47,638 nucleotides of DNA from assembly GCF_014360585.1 (NCBI RefSeq), contig NZ_JACIXG010000039.1:1-47638 (forward strand). Reading direction: 5' to 3'. The stretch comes from Nocardioides sp. Lineage in GTDB: Bacteria > Actinomycetota > Actinomycetes > Propionibacteriales > Nocardioidaceae. Below, piece by piece: positions 1 to 7,176 of this stretch (positions within the stretch are counted from its first letter, which is position 1; each line of letters starts with the position of its first letter). The position numbers and the translations under genes were made by a program. Under the pieces are notes generated by a model, which made no database searches, was not told the origin of the DNA, and was given only the letters and a program-made list of their open reading frames with translations.

Positions 1-63
1 GCCCGGCCAGCACGAGGATGTCGGCCGCCATGACCCGCACCGACAGCTGCCCGTCCTTGCGCC

Positions 64-93
64 GGCCCTGACCTGGGAGACCAGGTCAGGGCC
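64..93. terminator. Perfect 13-bp stem hairpin
   Basis: Arms GGCCCTGACCTGG and its exact complement flank a GAGA loop. No T-run follows on either strand, so it is a terminator-like hairpin rather than a classical intrinsic terminator. It lies about 60 bases beyond the stop of the leftward SDR gene and could end that transcript. Bases 1-63 hold no coding region I can support. Confidence 0.5.
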
Positions 94-151
94 ACAACTC
101 ATTTCAGCCTGTTCGCGCACATCGACCGCGGCGCGTTCAGCAGGGTCCGAG

Positions 152-754
152 CTACCAGCCCACGCGATACGTCTGCCCGGTCTGTGCCCCGTCGACCGAC
201 TTCACGTAGGCGCGACCGACCTCGGTCGCCGGCACCGGACGGAATCCCGGGAAGGAGGGGCCGTACTTCTCCCACGACTCGCTGAGCACCGTGGGGCTGA
301 CCGAATTGATGCGGAGCCCGCGAGGCAGCTCGATGGCGGTTGCACGGACGAACGCGTCGAGCCCACCGTTGACGGTGCCGGCGATGCTCCCGGCCGGGAT
401 GGGGTCCTCCGACAGGATGCCGCTGATGAGGGTGAAGCTGCCGCCGTCGGCAACGTGGTCGAGACCTTGCCGCACGAGCTCGATCTGGTCGAGCAGCTTG
501 TTGTGCAGACCCGCGATCACGTCGTCCCGCGTCGCCTCGGTGATCGACTTGAACGGCGTCGCACCGGCGGCGCAGGCCACCGCATCGACCTGACCGACCT
601 GCTGGTAGAGCGACCTGATCGAGTGCGGGTCACTGATGTCGACGGCGACCTGGCCGCTTCGGCTGGCTCGGACGACCTCGTGACCCTGGTCCTCGAGCGC
701 TGCCGCGGCGGCGGACCCGACGGTCCCGTTCGCTCCGACGAGAAGTACCTTCAT
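152..754 (-). CDS. SDR-fold protein lacking the catalytic Tyr/Lys
   Basis: A 200-residue short-chain dehydrogenase fold. The N-terminal GANGTVG motif (residues about 8-14) marks an NAD(P)-binding Rossmann site, and the INSVSP segment near residue 155 is typical of SDRs. The usual YxxxK pair is absent: the aligned stretch reads SIAGTVNGGLDAF. This resembles the Lin1944-like SDR subgroup, known for a nucleotide site without canonical catalytic residues and for undefined function. The start at 754 was chosen because MKVLLVGANG begins the fold and GAAGGA lies just upstream; a longer reading adds 17 unlikely residues. It stands alone beside mobile-element debris. Substrate unknown. Confidence 0.85.
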   Translation of the reverse strand: MKVLLVGANGTVGSAAAAALEDQGHEVVRASRSGQVAVDISDPHSIRSLYQQVGQVDAVACAAGATPFKSITEATRDDVIAGLHNKLLDQIELVRQGLDHVADGGSFTLISGILSEDPIPAGSIAGTVNGGLDAFVRATAIELPRGLRINSVSPTVLSESWEKYGPSFPGFRPVPATEVGRAYVKSVDGAQTGQTYRVGW

Positions 755-838
755 CTGCGCATTCCTTCGGTCGTTATGAACTTTGGCCGTACGCAGGACA
801 AGCACCAGCCAGGGCGAATCATTCCCTGACGCGCTTGC

Positions 839-982
839 TCAGACGAGCGAGCTCGCCAGCACGGCATTGACCTTGTTCGAGATCACCAAGTGAATGTGCA
901 GCCGCGGGTCACCGACGCGGGAGTCCCAATGGTCGAACGCCGCCGCAATGAGCCCCTCGACCTTGACTTGGGCAACCGCGCC
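839..982 (-). pseudogene. Fragment of a MobF (TrwC-type) conjugative relaxase
   Basis: About 47 codons read GLIAAAFDHWDSRVGDPRLH followed by IHLVISNKV. This matches the histidine-triad region of TrwC/MobF relaxases, usually close to F-H-tSR-aGDPqLHtHvvvaNkv, where the histidines bind the metal for DNA nicking. The frame stops at 839 straight after this motif, and upstream of about 982 the frame loses similarity and runs into a terminator hairpin. The N-terminal catalytic Tyr region and the helicase part are missing. It is therefore a relic of a conjugative plasmid or integrative element and should be non-functional. Recognition is by motif memory, without alignment. Confidence 0.7.
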
Positions 983-1083
983 GTTGCCGTTCGACACACC
1001 CGCCCGGGTTGCCGCCCCCTCCCCCGTCGGCGAAACCCGCCTCTGGGCTGGCCCCGTCCTCTGCCGCCCCCCTCGCGCACAGA

Positions 1084-1113
1084 GAGAAACCCCAGGGAAA
1101 CCTGGGGTTTCTC
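1084..1113 (-). terminator. Terminator hairpin of the acyl-CoA operon
   Basis: A perfect 13-bp stem (GAGAAACCCCAGG and its complement) closes on a GAAA tetraloop. It lies 44 bases downstream of the acyl-CoA ligase stop, on the leftward transcript. No U-tract follows, as is common for actinobacterial terminators. Confidence 0.75.
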
Positions 1114-1156
1114 GCATTTGACGACCGTGATTCCTGCGATCCAGAACTCGTCCGGC

Positions 1157-2671
1157 TCAGCGCCTCAGCTCACGCTTGAGGATCTTGCCGGTCGCGCCCT
1201 TCGGGAGCGTCTCGAGCACCTGCAGGTCGCGGGGATACTTGTACGCCGCGAGCCGCTCCTTGCAGTGAGCGGTCAGCTCCATCGGGCCGACGCTCGCCCC
1301 GGGCTTGAGAGCGACGAAGGCGACGACCTCCTCCCCCAAGCGGTCGTCGGGGCGGCCGATGACGGCGGCCTCGACAACGTCGGGATGCTCGTAGAGAACC
1401 TCTTCCACCTCGCGCGGATAGACGTTGTAACCACCGCGGATGACGAGGTCCTTGAGCCGGTCGACGACGAAGAAGTAGCCCTCGTCGTCGTGGTAGCCGA
1501 GGTCGCCGGTGTGGAACCAGCCGTTCTTGATCGCCGCCGCGGTGGCGTCCGGGCGGTTGTAGTAGCCCTTCATCACGTTGTGACCACGCACGACGATCTC
1601 GCCGACGTTGTCCTCGCCGGGCGGCAGCGGGTTGCCCTCGGTGTCGACGACGCGTACCTCGACACCCCAGATCTGCTTGCCGACCGAGAGCACCTTGCGC
1701 TGTTCGGCGCTGACGTTGAAGGTCGTCGTGCTCGCGGTCTCCGACAGCCCGTAGCCCTCGAGGATCACGACGCCGGGGACCTGCGCCTCGAACTCGCGGA
1801 TCACCTCGCCGGGGATCGAGGCGCCGCCCGAGATGCACGCCCGCAGCGCGGGGAGGCCACGGGCGCCGAGGTCCCCCTGGAGCAGCGCGACGTACATCGT
1901 CGGTACGCCGGCGAAGATCGTGCACCGATGCGCCTCGAGAGCGTCGAGCGCGACCTTCGCCTCGAAACGAGGCTGGAGCACCAGGCTGGCACCGAACCGG
2001 ACGGCGTTGTTGAGGACGCTGGAGAGCCCGAACACGTGGAAGAAAGGCAGCACCGCCAACGTGACGTCGTCGGCGCTGACCTGGAAGAGCTCGCCCGCGA
2101 CGGTGCAGTTCATGTAGAGCTGGAAGTGGGTGAGCTCGGCGCCCTTCGGCTTGCCCGTGGTGCCACTGGTGTAGAGCAGCACCGCGGTGTCGTCGGAGGA
2201 GGTCGCGTGGATGTCGCCGTCGTCCTCGGCGGCCAGCAGCTCGTCGAACGGGCGCGCACCCTCCGGCACCGCGCCGCCGAGACTGACCACGTACGTCGGT
2301 ACGCCGCCCGCCGATCGTGCTCCGGCCATGCCCGTCGCGGCCAACGACTCTAAGGTGACCAGCAGCCGGGCGTCGCTGTCATCGAGGTGGTAGCCCACCT
2401 CGGGGCCGGTAAGGAGCGGGTTGAGCGGGACCATCGTCAGGCCGGCCTTGAGGATGCCGAAGTAGCAGAAGACGAACTGCGGCAGGTTCGGCAGCTGCAC
2501 GGCGACCTTGTCACCCGGCTCCAGGCCGAGGGCACGCAGCGATGCCGCGACCCTCCCCGAGAGAACGTCGACCTCGGCGTAGGTGAACGCCGCGTCGCCG
2601 GCGTGCATCAGTGGCTTGTCAGGCCGCGCGGCCGCCGACTCCCGCAGCATGGTGGCGAGGTTGAACGACAT
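1157..2671 (-). CDS. Long-chain fatty-acid--CoA ligase (FadD-like)
   Basis: A 504-residue acyl/aryl adenylate-forming enzyme of ANL-superfamily length. It activates a carboxylic acid with ATP, then forms the CoA thioester. Visible motifs are the P-loop YTSGTTGKPKGAELTH (about 168-183), GYGLSETAS (about 305), the hinge with WFHTGDLGY and DRLKDLVIRGGYNVYP (about 385-415), and the C-terminal PKGATGKILKREL containing the catalytic lysine. It is the last gene of a leftward operon after thiolase, reductase and hydratase genes, so it probably primes the acyl substrate that the others degrade. Chain length cannot be read from sequence; a medium-chain or aromatic acid is possible. Confidence 0.92.
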   Translation of the reverse strand: MSFNLATMLRESAAARPDKPLMHAGDAAFTYAEVDVLSGRVAASLRALGLEPGDKVAVQLPNLPQFVFCYFGILKAGLTMVPLNPLLTGPEVGYHLDDSDARLLVTLESLAATGMAGARSAGGVPTYVVSLGGAVPEGARPFDELLAAEDDGDIHATSSDDTAVLLYTSGTTGKPKGAELTHFQLYMNCTVAGELFQVSADDVTLAVLPFFHVFGLSSVLNNAVRFGASLVLQPRFEAKVALDALEAHRCTIFAGVPTMYVALLQGDLGARGLPALRACISGGASIPGEVIREFEAQVPGVVILEGYGLSETASTTTFNVSAEQRKVLSVGKQIWGVEVRVVDTEGNPLPPGEDNVGEIVVRGHNVMKGYYNRPDATAAAIKNGWFHTGDLGYHDDEGYFFVVDRLKDLVIRGGYNVYPREVEEVLYEHPDVVEAAVIGRPDDRLGEEVVAFVALKPGASVGPMELTAHCKERLAAYKYPRDLQVLETLPKGATGKILKRELRR

Positions 2672-2704
2672 CGGTTCTGTTGCTCCTTCGTTGTGAGGAC
2701 GGGC

Positions 2705-3157
2705 TCAGGGCACCACGACGGCGAGCGACTCGACCACGCAGGCGGGCTTGTCGCCGCCGTCGCGCTCGACGGTCACTCGGGTGGCGACCTGGTAGCCGAG
2801 CGAGCTCGGCGTGACGGCGAGCAGCTCCACGCCGGCGCGTACGCGGGAGTCGACCGGCACCGGGGACGGGAAGCGCAGCTTGTTGGCGCCGTAGTTGACG
2901 CCCATCTTCACGCCCTCGACCCGGTAGACCTGGGAGGCGAGCATCGGCACCAGCGAGAGGGTCAGGAAGCCGTGCGCGACGGTCGTCCCGAACGGGCCCG
3001 ACTGCGCCTTCTCGGTGTCGATGTGGATCCACTGGTGGTCACCGGTCGCGTCAGCGAACAGGTCGATCTGCTTCTGGTCGACGGTGTGCCACTCGGAGTG
3101 GCCCAGGTGCGTACCGACCGCAGCCTCGAGCTCCTCGATGCCGTTGAAGGTCCTCAT
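2705..3157 (-). CDS. MaoC-family (R)-specific enoyl-CoA hydratase
   Basis: A 150-residue hotdog-fold hydratase, the usual single-domain MaoC size. The segment FADATGDHQWIHIDTEKA (about 49-66) is the MaoC hydratase motif: the Asp and His of D-x-x-x-x-H activate water for hydration of trans-2-enoyl-CoA. FGTTVAHGFLTLSLVP follows as the second conserved strand. Its ATG overlaps the stop of the upstream reductase gene by four bases (ATGA), indicating translational coupling, and a 33-base gap leads to the ligase. In this operon it would supply the 3-hydroxyacyl-CoA that the SDR oxidises. Direction and chain length are inferred. Confidence 0.9.
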   Translation of the reverse strand: MRTFNGIEELEAAVGTHLGHSEWHTVDQKQIDLFADATGDHQWIHIDTEKAQSGPFGTTVAHGFLTLSLVPMLASQVYRVEGVKMGVNYGANKLRFPSPVPVDSRVRAGVELLAVTPSSLGYQVATRVTVERDGGDKPACVVESLAVVVP

Positions 3158-3903
3158 GCCTTCGGCCCTCCGGCGACGTAGAGCACCTGGCCCGATACGA
3201 ACCCGGCACCCTCGCTGGCGAAGAACGAGACCGCGTGGGCGATGTCCTCCGGCTTGCCGGTGCGCGCCACCGGGATCTGTGCGGCCGCGCCCTTCTTGAA
3301 GTCCTCGAACGGTACGCCGACCCGCTCGGCCGTGGCCGCGGTCATCTCCGTCTCGATGAAGCCAGGGGCGATGGCGTTGGCAGTCACGCCATAGCGGCCG
3401 AGCTCGAGGGCGAGCGTCTTGGTGAAGCCCTGGACGCCGGCCTTCGCGGCGGCGTAGTTGGCCTGACCACGGTTGCCGAGCGCCGAGGTGCTCGACAGGT
3501 TGACGATCCGGCCCCAGGCGGCCTCGCGCATGTGGCTCTCGACGGCGCGCGTCAGCAGGAACGAGCCGCGCAGGTGCACGCTCATCACCGAGTCCCAGTC
3601 CTCGACGCTCATCTTGAAGAGCAGGTTGTCGCGGATGATCCCGGCGTTGTTGACCAGGACGGTCGGAGCGCCGAGGTCACTCACTACGCGCTCGACGGCA
3701 CCGGCGACCTGCTCCTCGTCGGCGACGTCGGCGCCGACGGCGATCGCCCGCCCACCGGCGGCCTCGATCTCGTCGGCCACGCGCTTGCAGGCGGTCTCGT
3801 CGAGGTCGAGCACGGCGACGGACATTCCGTCGGCGGCGAGCCGCTTGGCGACGCCAGCTCCGATGCCACGAGCGGCTCCGGTGACGATGGCGGTTCGGGT
3901 CAT
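3154..3903 (-). CDS. FabG-type 3-oxoacyl-(ACP/CoA) reductase or 3-hydroxyacyl-CoA dehydrogenase (SDR)
   Basis: A 249-residue classical SDR with a complete active site: TGAARGIG cofactor motif (8-15), NNAG (85-88), catalytic Ser near 138, Tyr150 and Lys154 in NYAAAK, and an APGFIETEM segment. Such FabG-like proteins interconvert 3-oxo- and 3-hydroxyacyl thioesters. Between a thiolase and a MaoC hydratase it most likely works as the dehydrogenase of an R-specific beta-oxidation cycle. The start at 3903 fits the Rossmann fold; a 30-residue extension is possible but has no family support. The stop overlaps the MaoC start by four bases. Confidence 0.9.
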   Translation of the reverse strand: MTRTAIVTGAARGIGAGVAKRLAADGMSVAVLDLDETACKRVADEIEAAGGRAIAVGADVADEEQVAGAVERVVSDLGAPTVLVNNAGIIRDNLLFKMSVEDWDSVMSVHLRGSFLLTRAVESHMREAAWGRIVNLSSTSALGNRGQANYAAAKAGVQGFTKTLALELGRYGVTANAIAPGFIETEMTAATAERVGVPFEDFKKGAAAQIPVARTGKPEDIAHAVSFFASEGAGFVSGQVLYVAGGPKA

Positions 3904-3949
3904 GAGTTCACTCCTGGAGATGTAGGGGAAAGGAAGGGACGAGTCCGGC

Positions 3950-5167
3950 TCAAGAGAGCCGCTCCAGCACCATCGCCATGCCCTGGCCACCACCGACGCA
4001 CATGGTCTCGAGGCCGAACTGCTTGTCGTGGTGCTGCAGGGAGTTGATCAGGGTGCTGGTGATGCGCGCACCGGTCATGCCGAAGGGGTGGCCGATCGCG
4101 ATCGCCCCGCCGTTGACGTTGAGGCGGTCCTCGGCGATCCCCAGCTCTCGTGCCGAGGCGAGCACCTGGGCGGCGAAGGCCTCGTTGATCTCCACCAGGT
4201 CGATGTCGTCGATGGAGAGGCCGGCACGCGCCAGCGCCTGCCGGGACGCATCGACCGGGCCGAGGCCCATGACCTCGGGCGAGAGGCCGCTGACGCCGGT
4301 GCTCACGACCCGGGCGAGCGGGGTCAGGCCCAGCTTCTTCGCCTTGGTGTCAGACATGATCACGACCGCCGCGGCGCCGTCGTTGAGCGGGCAGCAGTTG
4401 CCCGCGGTGACGGTTCCGTCAGGGCGGAAGACCGGTTTGAGCGCCGAGACGGCCTCCAGGGTGACGCCCGCACGGGGGCCGTCGTCGGAGCTGACCACCG
4501 TGCCGTCCGGAAGGGTGACCGGGGTGATGTCCTTGGCCCAGAAGCCCTCGGCGATGGCCCGCTCGGCGCGGTTCTGGCTGCGTACGCCGAATGCATCCTG
4601 GTCCGCCCGGGTGACCCCGTTGACCTGAGCGACGTTCTCGGCGGTCTGGCCCATCGCGATGTAGAGGTCGGGGAGCGCTCCCCCGTCTCGCGGGTCCTGC
4701 CAGGCCTCGCCGCCGGCGGCGAGCTTCTCCGTACGCGCCTGGGCGTCGTCGAACAGCGGGTTCTGGGTGTCGGGCAGACCGTCGGCGTTGCCCTTGAAGT
4801 AGCGGCTGACCGTCTCGACACCGACGGAGAGGAAGGCATCGCCCTCCCCCGCCTTGATCGCGTGCAGCGCCATCCGGGTGGTCTGCAGGCTCGAGGAGCA
4901 GTAGCGGTTCACGGTGGTGCCGGGCAGGTGGTCCATCCCCGCCAGCACGGAGACCGCGCGACCGAGGTTGTTGCCGGCCTCACCGGCGGGCTGGCCGACG
5001 CCCAGCATGAGGTCGTCGATCTCGCTCGGGTCGAGATCGGGCACCTTTGCCAGGGCTGCCTGCACCATCTGGACGGCGAGGTCGTCGGGGCGCATGTCCT
5101 TGAGCGATCCCTTCACCGCCCGACCGATCGGCGAGCGAGCAATGGCGACGATGACTGCTTCAGGCAT
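3950..5167 (-). CDS. Acetyl-CoA C-acyltransferase (thiolase)
   Basis: A 405-residue thiolase of typical length. Key residues are visible: nucleophile Cys90 in NRYCSSSLQ, His360 in IGHPFGMTG and the second Cys390 in CVGGGQGMA, with INEAFAAQ in between. It cleaves 3-ketoacyl-CoA with CoA to give acetyl-CoA and a shortened acyl-CoA; the reverse condensation is possible. It is the first gene of the four-gene leftward operon, 46 bases before the SDR start. A palindromic operator lies 18 bases upstream of its start codon. The thiolase subtype (short-chain, or steroid/branched-chain) cannot be fixed by eye. Confidence 0.93.
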   Translation of the reverse strand: MPEAVIVAIARSPIGRAVKGSLKDMRPDDLAVQMVQAALAKVPDLDPSEIDDLMLGVGQPAGEAGNNLGRAVSVLAGMDHLPGTTVNRYCSSSLQTTRMALHAIKAGEGDAFLSVGVETVSRYFKGNADGLPDTQNPLFDDAQARTEKLAAGGEAWQDPRDGGALPDLYIAMGQTAENVAQVNGVTRADQDAFGVRSQNRAERAIAEGFWAKDITPVTLPDGTVVSSDDGPRAGVTLEAVSALKPVFRPDGTVTAGNCCPLNDGAAAVVIMSDTKAKKLGLTPLARVVSTGVSGLSPEVMGLGPVDASRQALARAGLSIDDIDLVEINEAFAAQVLASARELGIAEDRLNVNGGAIAIGHPFGMTGARITSTLINSLQHHDKQFGLETMCVGGGQGMAMVLERLS

Positions 5168-5184
5168 GAGATCTCCTATTACAA

Positions 5185-5202
5185 ACTAAGCAGTTGCTTA
5201 GT
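5185..5202. promoter_or_regulatory. 18-bp palindromic TetR-type operator of the thiolase operon
   Basis: ACTAAGCA-GT-TGCTTAGT is a perfect palindrome with 8-bp arms, just upstream of the thiolase gene. It stands out against the GC-rich surroundings. Size and symmetry fit a TetR dimer site. The TetR gene directly upstream (5305-6033) is the natural candidate regulator. I saw no second copy in front of that gene. Confidence 0.75.
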
Positions 5203-5304
5203 ACGGATTCGCATAGCCTGCCGCAGTGATCCCGATCACGTCAACCATCCCGCCGGATCGCGATCTCTCCGCGATCGGCGATCAGGCAGGACTCGTGACG
5301 GCGC

Positions 5305-6033
5305 TCAACGACTGACCAGGCCGGCGATGAACAGCTCCGCGAACGATCTGCCCACCTCCTCGGCCGTGAGGCGACCGGTCGGCTTCAGCCACATCGGGAG
5401 GTGGTGCACGGACCCGAAGAAGTAGTCGACGCACAGTTCCGCGCTCACGTCGCCACGGAAGACGCCGCTCTCCTGACCTTCGACGATCAGTCCACGGAAG
5501 GTCTCGTGGTAGCGGCGACGCTCGCGGCGTACCCCATGCTGCTTCTCCGTACTCATCTGATGCAGCGAGCGGAAGAAGATCGTGGTGCCCTCGAGGTTGT
5601 TCGCCGTGGTGACGACCACGTCCGCGCAGGCTGCTCGCAACCGGTCCTCGACCGGGCCCTCCTGCACGACGACCTCGTTCAGCCGCTCCATCTGCATCCG
5701 AAGCACCCGGCCGTAGATCTCGTAGAGCAGGTCTTCCTTGGAATCGAAGTAGTGGTACATCGCGCCTTTGGTGACACCGGCGGCCACCACCACGTCCTGG
5801 ACCGACGTGCTCTCGAAGCCCTTCTCCGCGAACAGCTCCAGGGCGGCGGCGAGGATCCGCTGCGGCACGGTCTTGCCGTCCACCATCGACGGCGGCCGAC
5901 CGGTTCTTCGCTGCGCCTGCACTGCCAACGGACCAACCCCCTCGAGACGACCCACAGAGTAACCGACCCGGCGGCTTGCAGGTCCTGGCATGAGGTCATG
6001 ACCCCGTACGGCCCGGGGTACCTGTCGATTCAT
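5305..6033 (-). CDS. TetR-family regulator of the acyl-CoA operon
   Basis: A 242-residue TetR protein. Its HTH region covers ILAAALELFAEKGFESTS, VVVAAGVTKGAMYHYFDSK and LLYEIYGR, followed by a helical ligand-binding domain. The start at 6033 is supported by GAGGAGG seven bases upstream. This gives an unusually long N-terminal extension of about 45 residues ending in RRTGRPPS. Starts at 5991 or 5886 remain possible. It is transcribed leftward, immediately before the thiolase operon and its palindrome, so it probably represses that operon and is released by an acyl-CoA. The ligand is inferred from context. Confidence 0.88.
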   Translation of the reverse strand: MNRQVPRAVRGHDLMPGPASRRVGYSVGRLEGVGPLAVQAQRRTGRPPSMVDGKTVPQRILAAALELFAEKGFESTSVQDVVVAAGVTKGAMYHYFDSKEDLLYEIYGRVLRMQMERLNEVVVQEGPVEDRLRAACADVVVTTANNLEGTTIFFRSLHQMSTEKQHGVRRERRRYHETFRGLIVEGQESGVFRGDVSAELCVDYFFGSVHHLPMWLKPTGRLTAEEVGRSFAELFIAGLVSR

Positions 6034-6072
6034 GTCCATTCCTCCTCGACCGCCGTGCGCCCGCTGATACGG

Positions 6073-7167
6073 ATGTCCATGTCACTCGCAGAACGATCGA
6101 CTCACCTCAGCGCCCGCATACGCAGGCTGCCCGTGGGCCTGGCCCTGAGAGCGGCAGGCGCGGGGGCCGTCGCCTTCTGGGTCGGTGCCGTCTTTCCGGG
6201 GCCGGCCGGCGAGTTCCCCTACTACGCGCCGCTGGGAGCGGTGGTGGCCATGTCGTCCACTGTGATGGGCTCGGTTCGCAACGCTGTCCAGAGCATCGCC
6301 AGCATCTGGCTGGGCTCGGCGATCGCGTTGGTCACGACGACGGTCATGGCGCCCACTGCGTGGACGGTGGCGCTGGTGATCGGCCTGGGGACGATGGCGG
6401 TGAACTGGCGTCTGCTCGGTGGTATGGGCCAATGGGTCCCCACGGCAGCCCTGTTCGTGCTGATCATCGGAGCCAAGGAGCCCGTCGCGTTCGTGAGCGC
6501 CTACGGCGGGCTCACCTTGATCGGCGCCGCGATCGGCGTCGTGGCGATCCTGCTCTTCCCCCAGCTGCCTCTCGGCCCCGCGGAAGATGCGATGCGCGAC
6601 GTCCGCGCAGAGGTGATCGTCCAGCTCCGCCAACTGGCACACGCTCTCCAAGGCGACCGGCCACCGACTGACACCGAGTGGCGTGAGCACCGAACACGGC
6701 TGGAGCCCGCTCTGCAGCGTATGCGCGAGGCGAGAGAGCTCGTCCTCGAGGCGTCGCGGGCCAACCGGCGTCGGGCACACCACCAGAGGCTCCTGGAGAG
6801 TCAGGTCGAACAAGCTGGAACTCTCGAGCGGGTGTGCATCCTCGTCGAGAGCCTCACCCAGCTCCTGGAGGAGGAGGAGCGCGCGGAGAACGAACACGTC
6901 GGACTCGGCCCACAGCTGCGGCCACCTACGGCGCGAGCGCTGCTCGCGCTGGCGGACCTGGTCGATTCGGGAGACGGGCGCACCGTGGACATCGCAGCGA
7001 TGGCGGCCGCGCGCGAGACCTTGGCCGGTCTCGTCGACGAGATCCATGCCGTACGCGTGGGCGAGTCCTCGGACGACGAGCTCTTCACCGCCGGCAGCAT
7101 CGTCACCAACATCCGGCGGTGCCTGGAGACGCCGCGACCGGTCGGCGAGGAAGAGGCGCTTCGGTGA
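6073..7167 (+). CDS. FUSC-family / aromatic acid exporter-like membrane protein
   Basis: A protein of 364 residues (362 if the ATG at 6079 is used). Residues about 15-165 hold five or six hydrophobic segments, including AAGAGAVAFWVGAVFPG and LIGAAIGVVAILLFP. A cytoplasmic, charged helical part rich in Arg/Glu (VRAEVIVQLRQLAHAL onward) follows. This matches the FUSC/ArAE topology of efflux proteins that export aromatic carboxylates, as half-length bacterial members do. It diverges from the TetR gene across a short promoter gap, so that regulator could also act here. No clear ribosome binding site precedes either ATG. Substrate unknown. Confidence 0.7.
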   Translation: MSMSLAERSTHLSARIRRLPVGLALRAAGAGAVAFWVGAVFPGPAGEFPYYAPLGAVVAMSSTVMGSVRNAVQSIASIWLGSAIALVTTTVMAPTAWTVALVIGLGTMAVNWRLLGGMGQWVPTAALFVLIIGAKEPVAFVSAYGGLTLIGAAIGVVAILLFPQLPLGPAEDAMRDVRAEVIVQLRQLAHALQGDRPPTDTEWREHRTRLEPALQRMREARELVLEASRANRRRAHHQRLLESQVEQAGTLERVCILVESLTQLLEEEERAENEHVGLGPQLRPPTARALLALADLVDSGDGRTVDIAAMAAARETLAGLVDEIHAVRVGESSDDELFTAGSIVTNIRRCLETPRPVGEEEALR

Positions 7168-7176
7168 GCCGCTCCC

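Noticed and set aside
1..63. Reading of bases 1-63 as the end of a leftward gene
   Set aside because: An open frame exists on the minus strand, but it is too short and lacks a recognisable motif, and a hairpin separates it from any start on the right.
890..2353. Rightward open frame of 487 codons opposite the acyl-CoA ligase
   Set aside because: It lies antisense to a clear FadD-like gene and has the Arg/Asp/Val-rich composition of high-GC shadow frames, with no motif.
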